This document shows positions 22,885 to 32,380 of a DNA stretch of 64,000 nt, in pieces; positions within the stretch are counted from its first letter, which is position 1; every line of letters starts with the position of its first letter. The notes under the pieces were generated by a model, which worked only from the letters and a program-made list of their open reading frames with translations, made no database searches and was not told where the DNA came from. Source of the stretch: Polytrichum commune. Lineage: Eukaryota; Streptophyta; Polytrichopsida; Polytrichales; Polytrichaceae. The translations under genes and the position numbers were made by a program. The stretch lies in assembly GCA_950295325.1 (NCBI GenBank), contig OX485803.1, positions 54,079,554 through 54,143,553 on the forward strand, given 5' to 3'.

Positions 22885-24291
22885 ATGGAGCGAGAGGTGC
22901 ACAGGCTCATTGTTTTGCTCGTCCTTCAGTGGACATTGTTGATGACCTTGGAAACCCTATCAAGGGAGCAAGAAAATTTGCTTGTATTTCAGTGGCATCA
23001 ACTATGTTGCGTGACAATGGCAATGCAGGTGGTGCGACGAGTTCGCGCGTCGCGGCCACGAAGGTTGTGGGCTCATGATAGGGGATTGCACAGGCCCGGA
23101 TTTTTCGATCAAAATTTGTTGGGATCGTTCAACGCAAGGGAGTTCAAAGCTCGAATGCGCATGGACGTGTCAACATTCGAATATCTGTGTAGCACACTTG
23201 CACCATGTTTGGCTAGGCAAGATACGGCAATGCGCTTGGCTATCCCCGTCCAAGTGAAGGTGGCAGTGTCCATATCAAGACTAGCCACAGGTAACTCTAT
23301 GCAGTCTATTGCGGACTTGTATAAAATAGGTCTTTCCACGAGTCAACTTGCAGTTTCGGAATTCACTGCCGCCATGAAATCCGTTTTGTTGAAAAAATTT
23401 ATCAGGTGGCCCTCTGTCAACGTTATGGATAAGTTTGCGCAGGAATTTCAGGATATCCACAACATACCGTATGTGGTGGGGGCCGTTGATGGCTCTCACA
23501 TACCCATCATTGCGCCCCGTTTACACGCCGCAGATTACTACAACCGGAAGGGTTTCCATTCCATACTCCTGCAGGGTGTCGTATCCAGTAAATGTCTCTT
23601 TTGGGATTTTGATATTGGGTGGGCAGGTTCTATGCACGACGCGAACTTGTGGTCAAGGACGCACATCGGAAACTACTGCGAGGCGGGTAGACTATCACCG
23701 TACGTATTGGTAGGGGATGCGGCCTATCCTTGTCGACCTTGGATGCTTGCCCCCTTCAAAGGCCATAAGGACGGTCTTACGAGGGAGGAGTACCATTGGA
23801 ATTACGTGCAGAGCTCGACGCGGATGTGCGTGGAGCGGGCTTTCGGTATGCTTAAAGGTAGGTGGCGCATTCTTTTGAAAAGGATGGATGTCCACTTAAA
23901 GAATGTGCCTAACCTTGTGAGCACATGTTTGCTACTCCACAACATTTGCATAATATTTGGGGATAATTTCTAGAAAAATGAATGGTTACAAGAGGCTACG
24001 CATGAAGTACATGACGCATTAGCAATGGGAACCGCGGCAGGTGCAACCGGACAAGAGAGATTGGCCGTTGCTAACCACGCATTACACACATTGGCGGGCA
24101 TAGATGACAGTTCAAGAGAAACACTTGAATACCTCAAGCAAGAGTGTGCGAGGGAGTTTGAAATTGCAATGAGTACGGGGGGCAAGTCAGCAAAAGAACT
24201 TTGTGCACGAAGAAATGGAATTGCTCGCAGTCTTTGGATGGCCAAGACTAAGGCTTGTGTGGCACAAACTTTTCCAACAAGCAGTGATTGA
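22885..24291 (+). pseudogene. PIF/Harbinger transposase (DDE_Tnp_4), one internal stop
   Basis: A single frame of 469 codons broken by TAG at 23971-23973. Recognisable parts in order: FEYLCSTLAP (about residue 94), RLAIPVQVKVA, then the DDE nuclease with VVGAVDGSHIPIIAP (first Asp), LVGDAAYPCRPWM (second Asp) and CVERAFGMLKGRWRILLKR (Glu), followed by NLVSTCLLLHNICI. After the TAG the frame continues coherently (NEWLQEATHEVHDALAMG) to a TGA at 24289-24291. The enzyme would cut at the terminal inverted repeats and insert into TTA/TAA. It converges on the Myb-like gene 12 bp away. Nothing else appears damaged, so a recent nonsense mutation or suppressed stop is the only visible defect. Confidence 0.93.
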
Positions 24292-24303
24292 TAGGACAAC
24301 TAC

Positions 24304-24822
24304 CTATAGTTTATCTATCAACTTTTCCATTGTTTTCTGCATGCTAAGTAATAAAGTCATCTTCATTTCGTCACTTTTCTTGAAGCTATCTATGAGACGA
24401 TTGCTACCATCTTCTATCACGTTAATGCAACGTTCTAAAAACAGGTCGTCCTTACGTTTTGGTTTGGGGGATTTCGAGATGCTCTCCCCGCTCCCTTGGC
24501 ACGTGGTGTTGGCGTCCAATGTGGCAGTGACCGCGGGGCTTCCCGGATCGACCGCACTCGCATGTGCATGCGACACTACATTGGCCCTATCATACATAAA
24601 CTCGTCCACGAGTTGGTACCACCTGCACTTCTCCGAACGCTGAGACCCTGACTTCGCATTCATGGCCTTGTCCTCCTTGTAATCGTTGTAGATGGCGCTC
24701 CACTTCTTTCGACAGGCTTCGCTATCTTTTGTGAAGTCGGGGCAGAGAGACACGAGTTTGGTGTGCAACCGGGACCAGTTGTCCACACTTAAATCAAATT
24801 CACGGGTTAGACGGACATCCAA
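24304..24822 (-). CDS. Harbinger-associated Myb/SANT-like protein, 3' exon
   Basis: Frame with NWSRLHTKLVSLCPDFTKDS, EACRKKWSAIYNDYKEDK and a C-terminal helix ending MQKTMEKLIDKL. The spaced tryptophans and the EACRKKW motif match the Myb/SANT-like accessory protein of PIF/Harbinger elements, needed for nuclear import and end binding of the transposase. The 5' exon lies at 25753-26233. The acceptor is not clean: an in-frame TAA precedes the segment and the best AG (in TTTAAG before TGTGGAC) would shift the frame by one base compared with the equivalent junction at 56505. This copy may therefore be defective. Confidence 0.75.
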   Translation of the reverse strand: MDVRLTREFDLSVDNWSRLHTKLVSLCPDFTKDSEACRKKWSAIYNDYKEDKAMNAKSGSQRSEKCRWYQLVDEFMYDRANVVSHAHASAVDPGSPAVTATLDANTTCQGSGESISKSPKPKRKDDLFLERCINVIEDGSNRLIDSFKKSDEMKMTLLLSMQKTMEKLIDKL

Positions 24823-24949
24823 AATTTAGGGGCACTCACACACACCTATACGATTCCAAAGAAACACCTAGCATGCGTGGAAAAACTTTCTGTTGGTTGA
24901 AATAAATTTCCTAATTCGATTTTGGTTTGGGGAGGATGCTCTCTGCAGA

Positions 24950-25350
24950 GCATCCAGCAGAGTGTAGCAGCATTGCAGTAATGTTAACCCACAACAGAAA
25001 TGAAAAAAAAACTAAAAAAATGAAGCAGCACTTATTGATTAAACTGCAGGGCAGTCTGCAGACTGCAGCATTACCCAATTACGGCTCCAGGGGATAACAG
25101 TATAATGAAAACCAAAAAACACTCACTCGATTGTGATCCAGAGGCTCTGCTGCAGAGGTGTAGTCTCTGTAGTAAGGTTATGGGTTGAAAAAACCCGAAT
25201 TTTAAGCTTAGGCCTACTCTGGGCAGCAGCAGCAGAAACCGGCTGTTTGTGCAGCCCAATACAACCAGGAAAAAAAACAGCAATTCAATGTGAAAACTTG
25301 TCTGTGCAGGGGCTGTACTGCAGACCGGTGCTGCAGACTGTCAACAGCAG
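24950..25350. repeat. CTGCAG/CAGCAGAG-rich cluster in Harbinger element 1
   Basis: Short motifs CTGCAG, CTGCAGA and CAGCAGAG recur through this intron region and again at about 22680-22800 near the left end. They may be subterminal protein-binding repeats; this is inferred from clustering only. Confidence 0.5.
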
Positions 25351-25391
25351 AGGGTGCTGTTTCTGGGCCCGGTACATACAAGAAAAATATA

Positions 25392-25520
25392 CAGTGTACC
25401 CTCTATAAATGTTAACCCTCGGGAGTGGATCAAAGTTAACATTTATATAGGTGTTAACAATTAACAATTAACAATTTATTTTTTTGAGCAAAATACAAAT
25501 CTTAACATTTATAAATATAA
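25392..25520. mobile_element. Possible pogo/Emigrant-like MITE remnant
   Basis: Begins TA then CAGTGTACCCTCTATAAATG, similar to the end of the pogo-like element at 48151 (CTCTATAA followed by TGTTA). An internal GTTAACATTTATA segment resembles the opposite end. A matching right terminus is not clear. It lies in the intron of the Myb-like gene of Harbinger element 1. Confidence 0.45.
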
Positions 25521-25752
25521 GCAATCGTGAAGAGTCCTTGTGAGAGAATACCATTCATAAAATTGCAAATTCAATCAAAATTTTATTCAATATCAAGTTT
25601 ACAAATCACGAGTGAGAGGGAGAGGAATGTAACTGGTTTAGGGTTTAGGTACAAAAACAAAGCGGGAGGGCATTGTAAAATTTGCAATCCTAACATACAT
25701 TTGCCCAACACACATGATATCCACATATAATAATTGTTAGAGAAGAGGGTAC

Positions 25753-26233
25753 CTTGCTTGGGCGGGGCACTGAAAGTGTTCTGCATATCCCCCCTTATGG
25801 TGATTAGCTGTATCACCCAGTGGTCCTTCCAAGGCCCAATATTTTTTTGAAGCTCCACATCCTCTTTGCCCTCATCTAGTTCCACGACTTCAGGTTTTTT
25901 CTTTACGACCCTGCGCTTCTTGGTGGTCTTGGGAAGATCAGTAACGCGTTCCTGCGAGCCACTTTTCTGGGACGCCTCCGATAGGTCGATGGGGGCGGTA
26001 GCGCTGCCATTGGGGGGGGGCGGGAATCCAATACCCGGGACATGAGGCATGAAGGAATGTGGGAAAAGAAACGGCATTTGATTTGGCACGTGTGGGAATC
26101 CCTGGAAGAATGGTGGTGGTGCCATGGCATGCCGTTGTGTGGTGAATGCACCAATTGGCGCAGGAGGGAATCCGCTCGATGTGCCTACATGTTTGGGGGG
26201 ACTCACATCTCGCATTGTGCCCTGGGAGTCCAT
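25753..26233 (-). CDS. Harbinger-associated Myb/SANT-like protein, 5' exon
   Basis: Starts at the ATG at 26233 (MDSQGTMRDVSPPKHVG). It has a Pro/Phe-rich region (FFQGFPHVPNQMPFLFPHS), a basic stretch TKKRRVVKKKPEVVEL that could be a nuclear localisation signal, and the beginning of the SANT-like domain (GPWKDHWVIQLITIRGDMQ). The exon ends CAAG before GTACCC, a good donor at 25752. A much longer open frame extends upstream to 26884 but is compositional (Pro/Ser/Arg-rich, mirrored on the other strand), so the start at 26233 is preferred. Confidence 0.72.
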
Positions 26234-26964
26234 GCAATGCAATCCAGGGAAAACAAATTGACACTTTGATAGCACGAATAGCTGCAGTAATGGAAAAAGC
26301 AGAGAAGAAGAAGAAGAAAAAAAAAAAAAAACGCTGCGACAGGGCACTTCAAGGTGCGATGTCGCCGGTGGGAATAGCTGCAGTGGAGGGGATGTCGCAG
26401 TCAGGGCGACCCTGTTCAAGTATTGGGGGGCAGTGACAATTGAGCACGACGAAGAGCACCTCCGAGCATGGAGCAGGTGGATGAGCAGGACGGAGAGCAG
26501 GATGAGCAGGCCGGAGAGCAGGAGTGCCACCACCACGAAGCGCCGGAGAATATCTGATGTCGACAAGAGGATGCCACAGGAGGTGGGAGATGGCACAGGA
26601 GGTGACAGAAGGTGGAAGAGGAGGGTGGCGAAGGTGACTGGATTTGACGGCGATGGCGAGAGAGAGTACTGGCGATGGCGACAGGAGCGACGCGAGGGAA
26701 GAGGGAGGCGAGTCGGGGAAGGTGGGAGGTCGACGGCGAGTCGGGGGAGGTGGGAATTCGACGTGGAGGTGGGCCACATGCCGAGGTGGCACCGGCTGCC
26801 TCTCCTACCAGTGGGTTTCCCCTGGTAGGCCGGTGCTGCCGCTCCTCCACGCCACGGGGGACTGCCGGCGAGGTGGCTGCCCACGGTGTGGTGGCAGGAC
26901 GTTGGGCGCTACCAATCAGGAGCCCCAGGTCAAGCTGCCTACCGCTTGTATGGTTGCGGCCTTA

Positions 26965-27763
26965 GTGTGGCCCACACACTATGAATCATCTTCGATCTAC
27001 GTGTGAATGATCTTGCAATTGTTTGGCGGCAACTTGGCATGGGACATTTGCTGCTACATATATAACAAGTTACAAATGCCATTCTAATTAACATGGTACA
27101 CTAAATTCTACTGTCACATCAAACCATATATGAAGTTTATCTCAATTATGCATAACCTTGTGGCAGTGCTTTTGAGAGATGTTAATGAGGTGCATGCCAC
27201 ACGAGAGCCAGAGGAAGTTTCACAACTTCCTCCAACATGGCATTTTGCTTTTAAAAAGTCTCCTTTTCCTTGTTTTTCTCCTTATATTGTGGAATTCCGG
27301 GCACTAGTGCCCGGTAGTTGCGAACTCCATTTATTGTGCCATGTCACTCTACTTTATTGCCAAGTAGATCCCGAAGCAATATCCAAAGCAAAATCCAAAG
27401 CTAAAAAGTCATTGTTGCCACTCCCCATACTTCCTCTCATGTGGCAACCACTTGCTCATTTGAACCAATGCTATTCATCCAACTCACTGCCGTTCATGCA
27501 AGTTTCCTCCCGTGTGGTTTGGGCCTGAGTTGCCTCTCATTGCAAGTTTGTCATCTCAAAAACTAGATGCATATGGTTTTAGCATGCTTGTTGGCCCAAC
27601 AAGTTTGGAGATGAGCAATCGACATCATTTGGCAACTCTACTACATAATTGTAACGTCATGGGCCATGATAGTTTTCCATAGCCCACACTAAATCTCATA
27701 ACGATGATTAATGTGGACTACATTAACATTCAACCCATGCTAAAGTTGTAGTGAAAAATGAAC
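26965..27763. other. Non-coding stretch, no gene recognised
   Basis: A 132-codon plus-strand ORF (27130-27528) has no recognisable domain and is not called. The remainder is AT-rich. Confidence 0.4.
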
Positions 27764-28189
27764 GTGGGTGTGAGCCCAAAATGGTGCCCACATGTGGTGA
27801 TTAACTCTTCGAACCCAATTTTAGTTTGACTTTGAGGTGTTATGATTATTCACAAAACATAAAAAGAGTGAAGTGTGGTGTGGATTTAAGTTTAGGCATT
27901 AGAATGTGTGGTGTAGTTATTTCAAGGTTTGATTTCAATAAGAGGATGCCTTGATTATGGGAGTAGTGGGTAAGGTGAAGCAAGGTGAGCTCCGCGGGTT
28001 AAATGCCCACTTTTGGATCCACCTTGGTAGTTTAGGAAGAAGGAAGCTTGGTGGAAGGGGATTAGTCCCTACTTTGAAGGTGAAGGTTAAGGGATTGTGA
28101 TTGGAGGTGCTAATCCTCTCACCCTATCCTCACCTCTCTCTCCCTCTCTCCCTCTTTGCTACTTAAGGTGTTTTCTCTCTCATTTACAA

Positions 28190-28385
28190 CTCTCTCCATC
28201 AAGCGCTCTCAAGGGAGCAAGCTCTTAAGAGCTTGAGCCACGTGTGTGGGTCATTAGTTTTAGTGAAGTTAAGTAGTTAAGCTCTCCCTCTCAAATCCTC
28301 TCAAGGGGAGCGAGCTCTTAGAGTTTGAGGCTTATGTGTGGATTAGTTAGTTATAGTGAAGTTAGGAAGTTAATCCCTCTTATGA
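28190..28385. repeat. Imperfect tandem duplication (about 105 bp) inside LTR-like element
   Basis: CTCTCAAGGGAGCAAGCTCTTA with TTAGTTTTAGTGAAGTTAAG recurs as CTCTCAAGGGGAGCGAGCTCTTA with TAGTTATAGTGAAGTTAGG. Confidence 0.7.
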
Positions 28386-28537
28386 GTAGGGGAAGCTTAG
28401 AGTCATTGGACTAAGCTCATGAGTAGTGGTTAGATTGGATTAATTTAGTGGGAGGTGTGCATTCATTAGTTAAGAGGCTTAGATAAGCAATTGATTAAGC
28501 ACTAGAGTTGAAATTAGTTTGGTGTTGATTTCATCAA

Positions 28538-28616
28538 CTGTTGCCGGGACTGCTAGTCCAGGGCCTCCCAAGGCTCAACTGCTGCCGGGACTGCTAGTCC
28601 AGGGGCCTCCCAAGGC
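28538..28616. repeat. Tandem duplication of a 40-bp GC-rich unit
   Basis: GCCGGGACTGCTAGTCCAGG followed by GGCCTCCCAAGGCTC occurs twice in a row, with one extra G in the second unit. Confidence 0.85.
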
Positions 28617-29251
28617 TCGTTATCTCAGTAGCCGAAAGGGCCGAGACCAGCTCATTGAAGTGGTGAAAGCAAAGGTCAACTTTAAGGGAACCTGGATGGT
28701 TGGTTTAAGCTGGGTTACCGAGGATTGGTTTAGGGGCCTAAAGCTTAGCCCAAATCGAACATTATCACTAAAACTAAGCATAGGGCAAGTTATGCATTTT
28801 AGATTATTCTAGTGCATATGTAAGTTTTAGACTTATTAGGCTAGGTAGTTTGAGGTGTGGCTTGCTAGTAAATGTAATTGGGGTGGACTAGTAAGAACAG
28901 TGTTTTTGAACACTCGCATCTTATTGGGCAAATAAATCACTTGCATTATTAATGGAGAAGGTGGATGACCCCCGCGATGACGAGACAAAGGAGGTTAGGC
29001 CAAAGGTTGCGAGGGGGATGTCTTTAAAGGCATGTGTGGCCACGGCCGCGGGTTGGACTCTTGAGAAAGCCAACTCTAGCACAAGCCAAGAGGCCAACAT
29101 TAATAAAGTACAATGAGTGAGACATTACATGTTCATTTGGACATGAAAATTACCTTGCACATGGTTCAATGTTGTAATAGATAAATGTGATTCTCAAAGT
29201 CATCACCTGGACTAGGACGCTTAAGGGTGGTGGATTTGGCCTCACAGTGGG

Positions 29252-29710
29252 CCACATTAATTGTTACTTTAGAAATGAATGTGAACGATTACTATATTTT
29301 GTGCTACGGTTTGTCCTATTATTAATATTCAAAATGTTGGTCGGAAGTCTTCATGAAGACTTAGGGGAAGACTCGAGATCTCGGACTCACGTTGACCAGA
29401 AAATTAATGTGGCCCATGCTAATTGTCCACCCACACTAACAAGACTAGTTAGTGTACTTGCCAAGCCGGCCTCTCATGGTTCGCATCGGTCTTTGCTCTA
29501 TGCTTCGATGTGTTTTGATAAGATATTTAGGAAGTTTCAATGGGATGGGGTGGCTCTACGTTTGAAGTGGTGTGCCTCGAATCACATGGAGAAAACATCA
29601 TAAGTTGGTATCCAATGACACTTTGTGAGCGATACATTGGGTGCACTAAGTCAATTGGGATGCTCTCACTGATCATGGCACGATTGAATGGCGGAAGACC
29701 CGGGGCCAAT
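29252..29710. other. Non-coding stretch, no gene recognised
   Basis: A 138-codon ORF (29187-29603) begins inside the LTR-like element and has no recognised domain; it is not called. Confidence 0.35.
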
Positions 29711-29714
29711 GAAC

Positions 29715-29925
29715 GGGAAGAACTGATCGCTAGTTACACATGAACGGGTTGAAGAATAGACTTTGGGAAATTAAAATAACCCATCATTTTAGAGGAATAT
29801 GTAGACATATTCCTTGCATTTTTAAGGTAATAACCACCTATAGATCACAACATGTACCCAATTGGACTTGGAAACACTAGGAATGGATCAATTATGCACA
29901 AAAATCTCCCCAGACACTGCCCCGG
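29715..29925 (+). repeat. Dispersed repeat family G, copy 2
   Basis: AGTTACACATGAACGGGTTG, ACCCATCATTTTAGAGGAAT and ACTTGGAAACACTAGGAAT match the 17600-17850 copy in the same orientation. Confidence 0.65.
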
Positions 29926-29995
29926 ATGAGGCTCAAGGAGGAGGCTTTACGGACAACTCTATCAATCATAATAGGGTCTCGTGCCCTGAGATTTA

Positions 29996-30497
29996 GGGCC
30001 ACTTCGCACACGAGCCAAGAGCCATGACCATGAGATTGTGAGAGCCCAAAAGAAAGTGAGATTCGAAGGCCGTCCCAACACACCTCCAAAATCATGTAGT
30101 GTGGTCACGGACCCTCAAGTGTAGTGTGAAGTCACATGTGACCAGGCCCTCAGCTAAATGCTATTTCAATGAATTTTTATTCATTCGGGTCTTCACACGT
30201 GAGAAAATAGAATGAATCAACGGTTGTGAGTGTTTGGAGTACCATGGTCTCCCGGTTTTGTGTTAGGCCTACCTCCAAGAGGTGGTTTTTGAAAATAATC
30301 CAAGTGACCATGAAACATGATCCATTTGATGCTATGTAGGAATCCATGTAGACATTACATCCATTGTGCATTTACATACTTCGTTGGTCCCTCAAGCATA
30401 GTGTGAAGCGAACTTGGACTAGCTCCACCTTTTCCGTCAATGAGAGTGCTTGAAGTGTAATGGTCACGGGCACTCAATCTCGTGTGTGAAGTGACCC
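29996..30497 (+). mobile_element. MITE family A, copy 1 (about 500 bp)
   Basis: Left end GGGCCACTTCGCACACGAG pairs with the right end CTCGTGTGTGAAGTGACCC. The flanks are TTA on the left and TAA on the right, close to a Harbinger TWA duplication. A second copy (39198-39696) is alike over its whole length and a partial third lies at 51115-51359. There is no coding capacity. Confidence 0.82.
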
Positions 30498-30604
30498 TAA
30501 AATTATCACTTATTCCACAAAAGCCGGCAGCCGAGTGGAACCCGCCGGCTTACTTAATTACCTATTGCCCATGCTTAAATCACGAGGCTTTCATGGTGGG
30601 ATTT

Positions 30605-30687
30605 GGGCGAACCAACCCATACATTGGTTCTTTGTTGGATGCCTAAACCCTTGCCTCCAAGGAACCAATGTATGGGTTGGTTCGCCC
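30605..30687. repeat. Perfect 26-bp inverted repeat with 31-base loop
   Basis: GGGCGAACCAACCCATACAT and the six following bases (30605-30630) are exactly reverse-complemented at 30662-30687. The pairing extends imperfectly outward on both sides (TGGTGGGATTT against CCAACCCTCATGG). This would form a strong hairpin in RNA. It is either a foldback MITE or a small-RNA-like hairpin. Confidence 0.85.
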
Positions 30688-30714
30688 CAACCCTCATGGT
30701 GGCATGTGGGTGAG

Positions 30715-31106
30715 TACACTAAATATTGTATTTAGTGTCATATGGTATTGTACGTCACTATAAGATGATAAACGACACTTCTAATTATAAGTTCACATGT
30801 ACTGTCACGGATTATTGAAATGTGGATGAAATCCATGCCAATTATTGAAACAAGTTTTGGTATATTTTGCATTCTTACAATTATGTAATGAAATGTTTTC
30901 ATGGATGATTGAAATCTGGATGAAAAATCGCTTAGTAAGTGACAATGATTGCCACATTGTAATTCTCTAATGCGCAATGTGTTTCACAAGGATCGACAAA
31001 TAATGTTAGGTTGTACTTAGTGTTTGTGACACTATACGGTCGGTTCAATATTAGTATTGAACAAGACAAATAGAATTGGTGACACTACATATAATATTTA
31101 GTGTAG
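30715..31106. mobile_element. MITE family F (about 390 bp)
   Basis: Left end TACACTAAATATTGTATTTA pairs with the right end, whose reverse complement is CTACACTAAATATTATATGT, and both run on into AGTGTCA. The target duplication is uncertain. A fragment of the same family lies at 17067. Confidence 0.65.
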
Positions 31107-32375
31107 TGGGATCCCATGACTTGTATGTCAACGCATTCAAGATAAGGTAGATGAGGCTAATTCGGTTAGCTTCCTTCATCGGACACCTATTTTGGCTTCT
31201 AACGGCGGTACATTCACTCTAATTTGGTGAGTGAATAATACATGGTGATTTAGTTGCCGTCTTCATGATATTTGAGTTAGTCACCTTCGCAAAAATCAAA
31301 CTACACCCACCCATCCTTCATATTTAGGGGTGTTATCCACCAAGCTATGATATGCTTGATTTTTGTGGGCGAGGTGGGCAAATTAGGAGGCAGGTTGTGA
31401 GGTGCCAACCAACTTGTATTGTGGGTATTCTATAATGAAAAGCCAATTCGACTATGTTTTATATTGCCCGTGACCACTTTAGAGACATGACACATTCAAT
31501 ATTGGCATTAAACTTGGATTTCATTGGCAAATGACCCATGTGGAATTTGCTAATGATATTGTCCACTTACACAACATTGAACAATATAGAAAAGTTCCCC
31601 CTATAACACTAGATTGGGAAGCAAAGAATATTTGATTCCAGAGCCCAAATCAACATCTTCCTCGACTCCGATTTCAACGATTTCAATTTTTTTGGTTATG
31701 ATTCGCAATTGTTAACATGCTCAAGCTTTCAATCCTCAAATTCATTAGTTGAATGATTCCCTAGAGCCGAGAAAAACACAATCTCATATTGGTTGTTGGT
31801 TCATTTAACCATGTGAATTATGGGCTAGAGGAAGCGTCACTTGCATGTGAACTTAAACCATGTGAACAATTGTCCATAACAAACAAGTTTGCAAGTAGGT
31901 TACTTGTCGCAACACTTAGGTGTTTGTGAACGAAAGGTGGTTGTCATGAAGGAACTGGAGTGGTCACTACAAACATAGATGTTTGAAAAATAGAAGGCCA
32001 TTAAAGTTATCATTTATATCATTTAACATTTTGGTCGGGAGTTGGTAGTTTTGCTCACAGCGTGTTCCATGTTTGATAAGTTTTAGGTACAATTTTGGAG
32101 TTGGTGTGGAGGTTTCGTTGAAGAAGGTTCTACATTGGATACATGCACCTAATTCCTTGCCAAACATGGAATGTTTTGTATGCACAATATTACCAATTCA
32201 CGACCAAAGCTCCCATGAAAAAAATGGCTAACTCTATTTTGACTGCAAAAGAATAATAATAATAATAATAATAAACCTTTGCACTAGTGCATGCACAAGC
32301 TTACATTTGAACCATGTGGCCAGGAAGATATACTTCAAGACAACCACACATGATTATCATGATCCTTATTCAAAA
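31107..32375. other. Non-coding stretch with an AAT microsatellite
   Basis: No domain-bearing ORF. An (AAT)n run lies at about 32250-32273. Confidence 0.4.
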
Positions 32376-32380
32376 ACAAT

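Larger units (their letters stand above)
22536..26961 (+). mobile_element. Complete PIF/Harbinger element 1 (4.4 kb)
   Basis: TTA target duplications (22533-22535 and 26962-26964) flank imperfect terminal inverted repeats. The left end is GGCCGTTACCAGACTAGAGG and the right end reads, as reverse complement, GGCCGCAACCATACAAGCGG; both continue into GGCAG. Inside are a DDE transposase gene on plus (22885-24291) and a two-exon Myb/SANT-like gene on minus (24304-26233), arranged convergently as in plant PIF/Harbinger elements. Much of the element is GC-rich against an AT-rich background. One in-frame stop in the transposase suggests it is inactive. Confidence 0.9.
27769..29246 (+). mobile_element. 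TG...CA element with 5-bp TSD, probable solo LTR (family L, copy 1)
   Basis: Starts TGTGAGCCCAAA and ends GGCCTCACA, giving short inverted TG...CA termini. It is flanked by GTGGG on both sides (27764-27768 and 29247-29251). An AATAAA signal lies at 28931-28936 and TACTTAAGG downstream of a CT-rich tract at about 28160. It has no coding capacity. The ends and several interior blocks match the element at 32381-34089, which has a different duplication (ACAAT), so the two inserted independently. The structure is that of a solo LTR of about 1.5 kb. Orientation is inferred from the poly(A) signal. Confidence 0.78.

Noticed and set aside
26416-26884. Long overlapping open frames on both strands, including an N-terminal extension of the Myb-like gene to 26884
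   Set aside because: The region is GC-rich and low in stops in several frames at once. The predicted peptides are Pro/Ser/Arg-rich mirror images. The start at 26233 agrees with the layout of the paralogous gene.
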